A stretch of 64,000 nucleotides of DNA, from contig JAQFVV010006312.1 of assembly GCA_028023455.1 (NCBI GenBank), positions 436,001 to 500,000 on the forward strand. Reading direction: 5' to 3'. A program made the translations under genes and the position numbers. This document shows positions 36,421 through 48,494 of this stretch, piece after piece (position 1 is the first letter of the stretch; the number at the start of each line of letters is the position of its first letter). The stretch comes from Epiperipatus broadwayi. Its lineage: Eukaryota; Onychophora; Udeonychophora; Euonychophora; Peripatidae. The notes under the pieces are model-generated. The model did not search any database, was not told the DNA's origin, and saw only the letters and a list, made by a program, of their open reading frames with translations.

Positions 36421-38075
36421 TGTGGTGATTGCACACACATATAAATATTTAACATTTAAATAATATTAAATAGTGTGTTTTAAAATATTAGCAAAAAAAT
36501 TTAAATTTATGAAGAAAGAATGTTTTAATTAATAAAAGAGAGGGAATTAAAATCAAAAAGATTCTTATCTTTTACCCTCCAAAGTCAAGATTTTGAGAAA
36601 TAAAAATTAGTTAAAGTTAGAAATATTGAAATTGTATATTAATAAAATTAATAGTGATAAAGAAATATAAATGGAATACAAACTAAAATGTGATTTAGAA
36701 TAAAAGGTAAAGTTTAGAATAAAAGGTAAAGTTTAAAGGGTTTAAGTCAGCATAAAATAAAAATTTAAAACATGACCAAAAAATAAGGATCTGGGTCATA
36801 AAAGTACAAATTTGATGATAAAATGAAATGCGTGTATGGAGTATATATGAAGTATGATAAAGACAGCAAAAATTAATGCTTGTCAAAATAAAAAAAAAAA
36901 AACATTTTATTAAAAATCTGTTTAATTAAAAGAAAAAAAAATAAATGTATATAGTGCTACGAAATTATGTAAAGGCAAATCTATATAAATGGCCGAAGGC
37001 ACATTCAGAAAATGAAAGGTGTGAATAAAAAGCTAAAAACAAAGGATCGATAGAATAAAGGACTGTGGAATTTTTTAATTAAAAAACAAGGCATTGAGGA
37101 CTTCTTGTTGAGACATTGGTGGAAACACTGCTCCAATAATAAGCAGCCATAATTAACATGATATGATTTCTAAGATCAATGACTCATCAAAAATGGCTGG
37201 CTAAGGGCCGTTGTGATCGCTTGCCAATTCAAACTCGCTGTGCTCTAAAGGTTCCTGTCTACATGTAACAACTACCAACATAGCACCTGCTGGAGGGTTT
37301 GTTTTGCCTTGTCCTTGATGTCCTAAATACGGAGGAGTTCCCACAACCAAAATCTACCCTAAGAGCGACCGTTTCCTGCTAAAGAAGTGGAGACATTCCA
37401 CATGGTGGTCAGAAAAACTTCAATTACTTCAGAGACTCGATAAACCTAGGTAAAATATGTATAGTACATTTTATACTTACATGTGCATATACCTTTAATT
37501 TAGGCAATGGCCAAATTCTTACTTTGAATGGTACAGACATTCTTTAACTTTTTTATATATACATGGAGTGAGGATTATAAATGTACAATCATTTATAGGA
37601 TCTTTTATTTTATTTTTACTTGTAGCATTATAGCAAATAGTCTGTTTTTATTGTGTTTAAATGATTTAAAGTATTTCTTTTATTGTTTAATTTATTGTAT
37701 TAAATATCTTTTATTGATTTAAATCTGTTTCGTCTCGTTCTTCGCCACTCCAAAAAGTAATATAGTCATAGGGTTTGGGAAATAAACACATGAAGCTAGT
37801 GGTGCAGTATTTTGATCCCAATAAAATTTATAAATATCCAAGCGCTGTAACTCTGTAAATCGTACAGCGTCAAGAGACAGTTGACTGGGAAAAATAGCCT
37901 GGGGCTAAACCTGTATAGTTACAGGTTCGGTTAAGTACGGATATAGACTCGTTTATGTCCATATGTTCTCTCTGCTTGCAGTAGCGGAAGGTGGACGATT
38001 TTGAATTTTTAAGAATTCCCCATTATATATAAATAACAGAGAAGTTAAGCCTTCGGTCGTCGTATTTCCGATACA
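36421..38075 (+). repeat. 5' LTR (1,655 bp)
   Basis: It starts TGTGGTGATT and ends TTTCCGATACA. It aligns along its length with 41567-43268. Compared with the 3' LTR it lacks about 17 bp near its start and one copy of a 60-bp duplication, and it keeps several CpG sites where the 3' LTR has TG or CA. Candidate poly(A) signals (AATAAA) are present, for instance near 37779 and 37823. Confidence 0.85.
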
Positions 38076-38078
38076 TTT

Positions 38079-38098
38079 TGGGGGCCAGTTCCGGGATT
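38079..38098 (+). other. Primer-binding site, tRNA-Pro-like
   Basis: TGGGGGCCAGTTCCGGGATT follows the LTR end by three bases. It starts with TGG, the complement of a tRNA CCA end. It agrees with the classical tRNA-Pro site at TGGGGGC and CCGGGAT, with differences and one extra base between. The tRNA identity is therefore tentative, but the position is right. Confidence 0.7.
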
Positions 38099-38351
38099 TC
38101 TATTGCTGTGAAATTAGTGATCATGTGTTGAATTAATTTTATAAGATAACATAAATATTTTCTAAATTAAAAAAAAAAAAAAAGTGTTTTCAAAATATAT
38201 GAAATTAGCATCGTAAGTCACAGTGGTGAGAAGCGAAGGTGAAGGAGATAAATTTTTTAACTTTAAAATACTTTATATATGTGTTTCAATGTCAAATGTG
38301 TACAAAAGATAGAAAAAAGGGAGAATAAAACAGTTTTAGTAAGGTTTTAAT

Positions 38352-38809
38352 TATAAATGATAAATAATAAAATAGCCGCGGATCTAAGTTAAGTGAAGAA
38401 ATATATATACCCGACTCTAGAATAATCGCATATATAAGCGAAGTTGGAAAGATATGTGTGTGAGTTAATAATAGCTTATCTCAGTCAAGCCGAAAATAAA
38501 ATATTATAAATGATAAATAATAAAATAGTCATGGAACTAAATTAAGTGAAGAAATATATATGTAGAACTCTAGTATAATCGCATATATAAGCAAAGTTGA
38601 AGAGATATTTATGTGTGATGTAATAATAACATATTCCAGTTAAGCTAAAATAAAATATTATAAGTGATAAATAATAAAATATTCACAGATCTAATTAAGT
38701 GAAGAAATATATATGTAGGACTCTAGAATAGTCTCGTATATTAGCGAAGTTGAAAATATATATATGTGACTTAATAATAGCGTGTCTCAGTTAAGATGAA
38801 ATAAAATAT
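38352..38809 (+). repeat. 153-bp tandem repeat in the retrotransposon leader (3 copies)
   Basis: The units start at 38352, 38505 and 38659 with TATAAATGATAAATAATAAA, share AAGTGAAGAAATATATAT and AATCGCATATATAAGC in the middle, and end ATAAAATAT. A fourth start after 38810 is diverged. The repeat lies between the primer-binding site and gag, where packaging or dimerisation signals would be expected, but no function can be read. Confidence 0.8.
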
Positions 38810-39227
38810 TTATAGGATTTTATAGCCATTATAAGAAGCGATAAGTAAAGTACCAACGGAAGGTATAATGTAGAATATTAAGAAGTGAAAAAATAAATGT
38901 GTGGGTGAATTGGCGATAGCCTTAATGAAATTGAGTAATAAATGAATACACTTAACACTACCCTATAGCAGAAACTTGAATTCAGTTGAAATTATAGTTA
39001 AAGGTAATACATAAGAGCGTTATTAATTGAAATATAGTGAGTCAGAGTTGGATAAGTAGGGAAAACATAGGACAGTCATCAAGATGGGACAGGCAGGCAA
39101 ATGAATCTAAGGCAGGCAAACAAGATGGTGAACCAGAGTGCGGATGTTTGAGTTGGCTAGCGGTCTAAATGCTAACTAATCTATCCAGAAGAGTTCAATA
39201 AATAATACTAATAACACAGATCAAGGG

Positions 39228-40426
39228 TTGAATAAATTGATATCTATGCATACAAGGTCCCAAGCTAAAATGGACCTTCAAGAAAAGGAAGTAAGAGAAG
39301 GGAATGAAGATAAAAAGATGGAAGTAAAAGATGAAACAAGTAATATAATGGATATGATAAGGCAAATTATGGTTGAGCAACAGCAACTCATGAAGGAATA
39401 TATGGACAGAGAAGAGAGAAGGATGGAAGAATGGTGGGTAAAGATAGAAATAGACAACCAGAAAAGAATTGCTGAAGCCATGGAAAAAATTAGAAATGAC
39501 TTCATCCAGCGATCAGAGATTAAGGACACAGGAAATAGACATGACAGGGAAATTAAGTGGGATGAACAAAAGAGTATGGAGCCATATGTATATGATGAAT
39601 TAGATAGGGCCAAGAGTATAGATAGAGAGTCAGCAGTGTTTGATCTGAGGGAAGACATAGGGCAGCCAGAGAAGAGAATAAGAAAGTTAGATAAAGAAGA
39701 GGAAGTGGAAGTGATAAGAGTAGAAGAGAATAGGATGCTGACAAGCTTGCGGTGGGATATAATTCAGATAGCAAAGCAGTAAAAAGGTTAAATACAAAAT
39801 TTGAAGAAATAAGTAGGTCAGCCAATACCAGCACCAATACCATAGTAAAGGGCATAGGACCAAGAACCACTGGAGAATGTACAGATATGGGCTATGGCAA
39901 TTGCATGGATTATCCTGTTGGCTTCCACCAATTTCTAAAAATACAAGTTTTTACTGGAGATCCTGGAGAAAGCCCTATAGAGCACTTGGGAAGCCTGGAA
40001 CAGTATTTCAAGTTTAGTAGGATGAATGAGGAGACCAAGATAACAGTTGCCTGCAGTCACTTGCAGGGCGAATCTCAACTCTGGTGGAACTCACTGTTCC
40101 AGAAACCCACCGCATTTGCAGGGTATCACAAGGCTTTAAGGACCAGTTATTGGAGTGAGGAACTCCAAGAAGATATGCTGCATTGGATAACACAGGAGAA
40201 ATGGAGAATGGGGGAATTGTTTACAACATTCTTTCACCGTCAAGTAGCCAAGTTACAGATAATGACTGCAAACCCATTATCTGAGATGCAAATACTCCAG
40301 ATAACTAGGCATGTGTTCACAAAAGAGATAGAACAGACACTAATCAGTACAGAGAAGATGATGGACCATGTGGCTGAGTTGCTAAGTGCATTGAATACTG
40401 GCCAACCAGAAGGAAAATGGATGTAA
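39228..40426 (+). pseudogene. gag: Retrotransposon Gag, one frameshift
   Basis: The first frame (39228-39782) starts MNKLISMHTRSQAKMDLQ and is a charged, coiled-coil-like N-terminus (VEQQQLMKEYMDREERRMEE). The second frame (39752-40426, a -1 change) carries the capsid-like domain: FHQFLKIQVFTGDPGESPIE, LEQYFKFSRM, HLQGESQLWWNSL and FFHRQVAKLQI. The F-x-G-DP, then LxGExxxWW pattern is that of the retrotransposon Gag family of Ty3/gypsy elements. No CCHC knuckle follows; the sequence ends PEGKWM-stop at 40426. The two frames overlap by about 30 nt. A programmed -1 shift inside gag would be unusual, so a mutation is more likely. Confidence 0.75.
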
Positions 40427-41551
40427 ACCTAGACCGCCTCCAAAAGAACCACTTATAATAAAAAATGGATGGGATCCTAGTGAAGGACAATGAAAGAAAA
40501 CTGGAGATATTCTACAGAGTAAAACCCAAGGAGGCAGGAAAATGGATGACAAAGATTGGAGATGGAGTGGACGCATCCATATGACAGGACTGAAGACCGA
40601 GAACATAGGGATCAAAATCTGTATCCCAGAGGAGGCAGATGGAGGTCAATAGAGAAAGGCCACCTTCAGATAAAATATAAACACCATCGCAAAGAAAGGA
40701 CGGATTCACAGGAACAAGATTGGAAATGGAATTGGATCACAAGTAATGGAAAATGGATTTATGACATTGGAAAATATTGATCATGAAAATATAAAAAAGA
40801 ATGAGCCAGTAAATGGCCAAACAGTATAAAGGACTTTACCCAAACTAAGACAAATCATCAGATAGATAGTAATGTGAGATTATAGATAGAGGCTGAAGGT
40901 GTGTAGGTATAGATATTTGTAGGTGGATCTTAGCAGTATATGGTGAGCCTTCTCTTATGCCTTCATGTGTGTTCTGTGATCACCAGATCTTATTAGATAG
41001 AGAAGACAGGGTCAGAGTTCCCCTTCTCATAATGACTGACTGGATTAAGATTTCCAGTTAGATATTTGACAAATATCATGAGTCAATGGATTAGAAACCA
41101 TTGTATGGGGAAAGAACCCCTTTATAAATCTATGAGCTATCAGTAAATATTCTGAGCTCATGGATGAGCTGGATAAAAATGCCAGCCTCCAAAAAATGCC
41201 AGCCTCCCAACCCACCTTTGTATAGTGACCAGAGTTGTCACTTAGAGGGTTATCATTTGTAAAATGTGAGGTATAAACAGGTTTAATCGAGTCACAGAGG
41301 TATCCTGTGGACTTGAACATATACAAGTAGGAGGCAGAAATAAAACTCATGTATTGTTTATAGCAAGCTTAAATCAATTTAGTAATACTGGTTGGATCAT
41401 TAGAGTAGGAATGTAAGTTGCCTGGTCATCTCTCTAGGAATAATCTCATCACTAAGTCGTAGAAGTACATAGATATGAGATGGTTCTAACTGTAGTTAGG
41501 GGCATTGAGCTTTCAATGCATTAAATTAAAATTTTTTAAGAAAAAAATGTT
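40427..41551 (+). other. Internal region after gag, no pol
   Basis: 1.1 kb between gag and the polypurine tract. The first 350 bp read as gag-like hydrophilic sequence broken by stops. The rest has no open frame and no protease, RT or integrase motif in any frame. Confidence 0.6.
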
Positions 41552-41566
41552 AAAGGAGGGGAACGG
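41552..41566 (+). other. Polypurine tract
   Basis: AAAGGAGGGGAACGG lies directly before the TG of the 3' LTR. This is the expected plus-strand primer site and supports the placement of the 3' LTR start. Confidence 0.75.
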
Positions 41567-43265
41567 TGTAATGTGATGATCGCACATACTGCGATCACAT
41601 ATATACATATTTAACATTTAAATAATATTAAATAGTGTGTTTTAAAATATTAGCAAAAGAATTTAAATTTATGAAGAAAGAATGTTTTAATTAATAAAAG
41701 AGAGGGAATTAGAATCAAAAAGATTCTTATCTTTTACACTCCAAAGTCAAGATTTTGAGAAATAAAAAATAGTTAAAGTTAGAAATATTGAAATTGTATA
41801 TTAATAAAATTAATAGTGATAAAGAAAATGGAATACGAACTAAAATGTGATTTAGAAGAAAAGATAAAGTTTAAAGGCTTTAAGTCACAGTAAAATAGAA
41901 ATTTAAAACATGACCAAAAGATAAGGATCTGGGTCATAAAAGTACACATTTGATGATAAAATGAAATGCGTGTATGGAGTATATATGAAGTATGATATAT
42001 ACAGCAAAAATTAATGCTTGTCAAAATAAAAAATAAAAAACATTTTATTAAAAATCTGTTTAATTAAAAGAAAAAAAAGAAATAAATAAATGTATATAGT
42101 GCTACGAAATTATGTAAAGGCAAATCTATATAAATGGCCGAAGGCACATTCAGAAAATGAAAGGTGTGAATAAAAGCTAAAAACAAAGGATTGACAGAAT
42201 AAAGGACTGTGGAATTTTTTAATTAAAAAAATGAGTAGAGTTGAGGACTGCTTGTTGAGACGTTGGTGGAAACACTGCTCCGATAATAAGCAGTCATAAT
42301 TAACATGATATGATTTCTAACATCAGTGACTCATCAAGAATGGCTGGCTAAGGGCTGTCATGATCGCTTGCCAATTCCCTGTGCTCTAAAGGTTCCCATG
42401 CAATATAACAACTACCAATGTAGCACCTGCCAGCGAGTTCATTTTGCCTTGTCCTTGATGTCCTAAAATGGAGGAGTTTCCACAATCAAAATCTAACCTA
42501 AGAGCAACTGTTCCCTGCTAAAGAAGTGGAGAAATTCCACATGGCAGTCAGAAAAACTTCAAGTTACTTCAGAGACTCAATAAATTTAGATAAAATATGT
42601 ATACTACATTTTATACTTACATGTGCACATACCTTTAATTTAGACAATGGTAAAATATGTATACTACATTTTATACTTACATGTGCACATACCTTTAATT
42701 TAGACAATGGCCAAATTCTTACTTTGAATGATACAGACACTTTTTTATATATACACGGAGTGAGGATTATAAATGTACAATCATTTACAGGATCTTTTAT
42801 TTTATTTTTACTCATAGCATTATAGCAAATAGTCTGTTTTTATTGTGTGTAAATGATTTAAAGTATTTCTTTTATTGTTTTATTTATTGTATTAAATATC
42901 TTTTATTGATTTAAATCTGTTTCGTCTCGGTTTTTGCCACTCCAAAAAGTAATATAGTCATAGGGTTTGGGAAGTAAACACCTGAAGCTAGTGGTGCAGT
43001 ATTTTGATCCCAATAAAATTTATAAATATCCAAGTGCTGTAACTCTGTAAATTTTACAGCAGTCAAGTAACAGTTGAGCGGAAAAAATACCCTGGGGCTA
43101 TACCCATATAGTTACAGGTTTGGTCAAGTATGGATATAGACTTGTTTATGTCCATATGTTCTCTCTGCTTGTGGTAGCAGAAGGTGGATGATCTTGAATT
43201 TTTAAGAATTCCCCATTATATATAAATAACAAGGAAGTTAAGCCTTCAGTCATTGCATTTCCGTT

Positions 43266-43268
<3 letters not shown>
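41567..43268 (+). repeat. 3' LTR (1,702 bp)
   Basis: It starts TGTAATGTGATGATCGC and ends TTTCCGTTACA. It is collinear with the 5' LTR with scattered substitutions, many of them CpG to TpG or CpA, and contains a 60-bp tandem duplication (42591-42710). The divergence shows that the insertion is not recent. Confidence 0.85.
42591..42710. repeat. 60-bp tandem duplication in the 3' LTR
   Basis: Two identical or nearly identical 60-bp copies run from TAAAATATGTATACTACATT to TAGACAATGG. The 5' LTR has only one, so the duplication arose after insertion. Confidence 0.9.

Positions 43269-43313
<45 letters not shown>
43269..43313. repeat. (AT)n microsatellite at the 3' end of the LTR element
   Basis: A 45-bp AT run directly following the terminal CA. 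With the AT run at 36403-36420 it shows that the element sits in an AT microsatellite. Confidence 0.9.
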
Positions 43314-43315
<2 letters not shown>

Positions 43316-46300
43316 AATGACAAATAAACACGGCTGCAGATTTTAATTATATTTTACTGTTTCACTAATTGGTGGTTTTATAGTTTTAGAAGTCAGCACT
43401 CAATCTTGCAAATTATAAAAGAGAACATTCATTTTTCCACCAACTGACATTGACTATAATCACATTTATCAAGGCATTTGTAATAAATTATCAAAGGTCA
43501 TCCATCAGGAAAATAGTTAATTAATTCATAAGATTCAATTAAGTCTATATAATTTTTAAATGTTAATATATTTTGATAAATTAAATACAAACGAGGAAAA
43601 CAATAACAAAAGAAGTGTTCAGATTAATATTCATGCTCTTCTACTTACATTTATATTATATGTACATTAAATATAAGTTAGTTCCATTAATTAATTATAC
43701 AGGTCACACATTTCTCTCTTTAATCCTAGAGACATGAATAGTTAGGTATATTTCTTGTTCAATAATAATAATAAAGCATGTTATACTAAGTTCAATAATA
43801 ATAATAAAGCATGTTATACTAAGTTCAATAATAATAATAAAGCATGTTATACTAAGTTAGATACACACATCTTTCCATTTGAACTTTATTTTTCTATAGC
43901 CAAAAAATTTTTTTAATATAGAGTTTATGAAAGGTTTTGTTAAAAAGTTCAGCATAATTTTTTCTACACAGTAGCAAAATTCACACCAATTTTTTCTTTA
44001 ATATTAGAGATTAAGATTAGGCAAATTAAGTTTGAAATATAGACACACATATATATTTTAAAGGACGATTTTAAAATCCAAGTTACTTAATTGGAAATGT
44101 GGGTGACATATCTTGTTTTAAGTTGATTAAGTTTCCATCTTCTTGTTTATTTCCAAAGAAAATTTTCTTAACTGGTTTCATATAAAAATAATAATACTTA
44201 AAAAAATATATACTTTTGAATTTTGAATCATACCATTTGATTCTGGAAGAAAACCCCTTGGTGGGGGGGGGAGAGAGAGAGAGAGAGAGCTGTAAAATCA
44301 GAAAGACAACTAAAAATTATCCCCCATTTATATTATTAACTATAACTTATATATGGATTTCTTGCACCAATCAAAGGTTACCTTCAAGAAAGGTCAATTA
44401 CACTGGGATAATTAGTTGAAAATATTCAATAACATTTTCTCTTAAAAAGAGAAAGAAAAAAAAATCATTCTGTCTTTTAAATAATATTAATTAAATTGAA
44501 TCAAAAAAAGTATTTTTATACTCTTAATAAAAAATAATTGTTTAGCAAACAAAATAGTTGATGGTATATTTGTTTTGTTTAGTAATTCACTGATCCATCC
44601 ATCAATCACTCAAAATGTGTTTAAATTGGTTATCAAAGATATTTATTATTAATTTAAATATTTTATTGCAGAATATAATATTCTGCGTCAATTAATTACA
44701 TGAATGAACAATTAAGTTGTAAGATGACACAAACATACATGCACACACATATGTGCTGTACTATAAGTACTAAACCAATCTGATCAAAATAGAAACCTAT
44801 ATAACCATGAGTTAAACGTACTGTACTAACTGTACTATGGACTAAGGTAACAATGAGTAAATAAATCAGAAAATCACTAAACAAATATCAACCACAGTCT
44901 TACAAACTAATAAAATAAATCTGGATCAATCTGACCTATACACCAATAATTTCTATGACAAGCCACCCCCCCTTTATATCATTAAATACCCATCAAAAAT
45001 ACTAAATGTGTTAAAACTTCTAAATAATATCTGCAAGTACTTTCTAAACAAGGTTTTGAATTATTAATGAAAAAGTTTTGAAAATGTCATGCTATTTTTT
45101 TTTTTTTTCATTAAATGCAACCAGCTGTTGCTGATACGGTGCTATCTACTTAAAATTTGTTTCTGGTGCCTATTCAGAAGGTCACAATATATAATAAATA
45201 ATTGCAATAATAATAAAAGGAAAATAAAGAATCTTTGCTAATATATAAATACAAGCAAGTCTTAATCAATAGGCAGGCAGCAAACATTAAGATCACAGAA
45301 TTATGGGAAGATTACCCCTTCAGAGAATTAGTTGACAAAGATGACGAGGATAATCATAAGCGATTCTAAGTGACGATTATATTTTTTGTCCTTTTCAAAA
45401 TTTTTGATTACTGTATTTATGAATATTTAATTATAAGATTATATATATTAAAACTCAAGCTAATTTAAAAAAGGAATGTGAAATTGAATAAACAAAGATC
45501 TTACATTGCAAATAAACATGTTTAATTTTAAATATACTTAGAAAGACTAATGTAAGATATTGCTTACTTAGTTTCACACTTTTTATTTAAAAATTAGCTT
45601 GTTTTTTAATATATATTAGATCACTGCAGTCAACATTTAAGAGAATTTCTTTTTTAATGGGATGATAAAATTTGAACTTTATTTATTTAGAGGAGGAATG
45701 TGACTGGGTTAACATAGATATTGGTTGTTTCAAATATTCTATTTGTAAGCAGGATATTGCTTATGCAATTTATTTTCCTCTAGGTATGATCTACCTGAAA
45801 GATTTATTGCTCTGATAAAGATAGTTTTTGCTTTAGAAAAGATCAGATCTGAGTTGTGATGAGATGAAAATGGTAAGTACCTATCTGAGTGTGAATTTTT
45901 CTGAAAATAGAAAAAGATAAAAGATTCTATTTTTTGGTAACGACTATATCAAAAAAGAAAAGTTTTCCATCAGTTTTTGTTTCTATTATGAATTTAATAT
46001 CAGAAAAATGATTGTTTATGTTTAAGAAGTCATATTAATCTTTCCAGATAACAATCATGTTATCTACATATCTGAACTAAATAAATATTTTAAAAGGCAC
46101 TGATTCTAAAGAACACATTTCTATATATTTTATAAACAAATCAGAAAACAACATTGAGGTGGAGAAGTCCATTGGAGTATAAGAAATAAGTATTTGGAAG
46201 GCAATATTTATCTAAAGTGTAATTTAATCTGACAGACTGCAGTGTTCTGTAATCTTATTTAAAATTTCATGACTAATATGACATTTGTTTCAATCTTTAA

Positions 46301-46458
46301 ATTTTTGAGAGTTAGAAAGATAGTTTGTTAAGTTCTTTAAATTTTAAAGATGTTGCATTTGGTTGTAATATGTAGGCTGCATATCCTATCTAAAGAGTGA
46401 GTAGAAAATCTATTGTGTTCACTATATGACAGAGTGATATTTGTTTTATATATTTTCA
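43314..46458. other. AT-rich sequence with no gene seen
   Basis: No coding region or known element was recognised in 3.1 kb, apart from a 33-bp tandem repeat (43758-43856) and a short (GA)n run near 44272-44288. Confidence 0.45.
43758..43856. repeat. 33-bp tandem repeat, three copies
   Basis: Three identical 33-bp units start TTCAATAATAATAATAAAGC and end TATACTAAG. Their perfect identity points to recent duplication. Confidence 0.95.
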
Positions 46459-46578
46459 ATAGACAATATATGTATATATATAAGGGACTTGAACTCAGAC
46501 ATTAAAGCTTCCTACATCTATCCAATTCATCTTATACAACTGATACACATGACCACATACGTGTGAAAAAGATAAATC

Positions 46579-46631
46579 ATCTCCAATATTTGTATTTCAT
46601 GCTGAACCAGCACTCATCAGTTGGTCCAGAT
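46579..46631 (-). ncRNA. Hammerhead ribozyme motif, type I (HHR-2)
   Basis: On the minus strand: CTGATGA (46620-46614), G10.1, helix II TGCTG/CAGCA with loop GTT, then GAAA (46598-46595). Helix III is only AT/AT with loop ACAA, and predicted cleavage follows A46587 (ATA). Helix I is CCAA/TTGG, then a GGA bulge, then ATCT/AGAT. All invariant core bases are present; 10.1-11.1 is a G-U pair. The short helix III is typical of Penelope and retrozyme hammerheads. Confidence 0.7.
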
Positions 46632-47199
46632 CACCATCTCCTTCACATATATACAATCAGTGCCAGTTTATATTAAGACAGCAAATATTCAAACTTTAAT
46701 GGACAAGCTTCAATTTTCTCCACATTCCAACTCTTCAGTCATCAATTCCATTGAAATTCCAAGGATGAAATACACAAAGCCATTGTTGATTGCCAATATT
46801 ATTGTCATACTCATCTTGACATTAAGTCAATCTGATCCCTCACACATAAGACCTTAATATATTCATTTAATTAAACAGAAGAGGAATGGGCAGAATGCAG
46901 GTGGAATGTGTAATATTTAAATATATGTATACTCTATTGTCTATACTAGATTTAGTGTAATTATAAGGGATTTGAACTCAGACTTTCAAGCTTTCTACAT
47001 GTATCCAATCCATCTTGTACAACTGATACATATGTCTAGCATCAATAAGGGCTTTGAGTATTCCATTCTCGGATTTTCAATGAAATGGATGGCTGAAGAG
47101 TTGGATTAGCGAAGATTGATCCTTGTTCATTAAAACTTGAAGATTTACTAGCTTAATATAAACTGAGTACTGAGTGTATATATGTGTGAGAGATACTGA

Positions 47200-47252
47200 C
47201 CTGGGCCAACTAATGAGTGCTGGGTAACATAAAATACATATATTAAAGATCA
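47200..47252 (+). ncRNA. Decayed hammerhead (inverted partner of HHR-2)
   Basis: The right-arm copy reads CTAATGAG TGCTGGGTAACA TAAAATAC. The core G5 has become A and GAAA has become AAAA, so it should be inactive. It is placed where the inverted unit requires it. Confidence 0.55.
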
Positions 47253-47463
47253 TTTATCTTTTTCACATATATGTGATCATGTGTATCAATTTATAAGATG
47301 GATTAGATAGATGAAGGGAGCTTGAAAGCTGAGTTTAAGTCTTTTATAATTACATTAAGTCTAATATATACGGTTGTATATGGAATGAATAGCTGTAGGT
47401 AGTTTAAAAGTCTGAGTTCAAATCCCTTCTAATTACATTAAGTTCAATATAGACAATATACTC

Positions 47464-48490
47464 GTATTTAAATAGTACATATATATATATATAGATATTG
47501 TATGGTTATAAATAATGACGATGAGTAAGATTAATAATTTGATTATATGGAATAAATACTTAGAATTAAATTATGCTACTTCAAATATTCTTTGTAATTT
47601 TATAAATGTATGCATTTTTACATATCTGTTAAGACAACTAGTTTTTCGTCGTTTTTTTCTTGTTCTTTTTTTTGTATTTGAAGATTTATTTTGTAAATAG
47701 GGTTTAGTTTCAAACCCTAGTATTATTTATTTTTGATAATATTAAATTATTTAATTTTTGTTGCTATTGAAATTTAATGTAGTGTTATATGAAAAAAAAA
47801 TAACCACCGCCTAATTTTTGGTTAAATAATTATGCAAAGTGCACAAAATACTGACAGAATTAGTTAATTAAATTCAGAGAACAGAATGGAAAAACAAGAT
47901 CAATGGAGATGTACCAGCCTTCAAGAATTAAAAGAGATATTAATCTTAAAAGGATTGGCATAGAAGATAACGAACTCTTAACAACAGGCTTCCAAATCTC
48001 CATTTATTTTTATACATTAGGGACATAATAATGCCTGTTGATTTTAAAATGATGAATGGCTAAGACAACTCTCTAAATAAATAATTACCTTTTGTATATT
48101 AATGTCTATTGTCTACAAAAATGACCCTCTCTCCTGATTATTTAAATTGAAAGTTTCAGCAAAATTTCTACAATAGTTTAGTAGAAACATTTTTTTTTGT
48201 CCATTATTCACTATTTAAAGCTGACTTACAGCTTGCGATAATTTTTAAATTATTATTAAGAATTCAAGAAAGAATAAACGAATTAAATATATGTTATAAA
48301 TAGTTATAAACCCATTAAATATCTTTTAAATAATTGTTTTCTGCATATTTAGCAATATATCCTTGTATTAAAAATCTGGATGAAGTATATACGTTATTTA
48401 TATTTAACCTGTGCTTCGGATTAATATTTTACAATAAATGATATTTATATAAACTATCAGTTTTATACAAAATTTTTATCAAGATAATTA
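47464..48490. other. AT-rich sequence with no gene seen
   Basis: It includes a short (AT)n near 47479-47493. No coding region or element was recognised. Confidence 0.4.
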
Positions 48491-48494
48491 TAAC

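Larger units (their letters stand above)
36421..43268 (+). mobile_element. LTR retrotransposon with gag but no pol
   Basis: A 6.85-kb element in order: 5' LTR (36421-38075), primer-binding site (38079), leader with a tandem repeat, gag (39228-40426), 1.1 kb without a recognisable protein, a polypurine tract (41552-41566) and 3' LTR (41567-43268). Both ends sit in (AT)n, so the target duplication cannot be read. There is no protease, reverse transcriptase, RNase H or integrase, and there is not enough room for them. The element must be non-autonomous, comparable to the terminal-repeat elements with a gag domain described in plants. The gag type suggests a Ty3/gypsy relationship. Confidence 0.85.
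46459..47463. repeat. Inverted element with hammerhead units (HHR-2 family)
   Basis: The left arm (about 46478-46625, unit on the minus strand) and right arm (about 47215-47375, unit on the plus strand) are inverted copies: AAAAAGATAAAT, TGATACACATGA and CCATCTTATA recur in both. Two further partial copies of the unit end occur at about 46960-47030 (minus) and 47405-47445 (plus). Both sides carry ATAGACAATATA (46463-46474 and 47452-47463), a possible 12-bp target duplication. The unit end contains GAGTTCAAATCCC, which resembles a Pol III B box. A 78-codon frame inside (46621-46857) has no recognisable motif. Confidence 0.65.

Noticed and set aside
46621-46857. 78-codon frame with a hydrophobic C-terminus inside the HHR-2 element
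   Set aside because: It lies within an inverted repeat unit, has no homologous frame in the other arm and no motif; probably chance.
47086-47112. CTGAAGAGTTGGATTAGCGAAG as a further hammerhead
   Set aside because: It reads CGAAG instead of GAAA and helix II does not pair. The inverted relative near 46735 also lacks a stable helix II.
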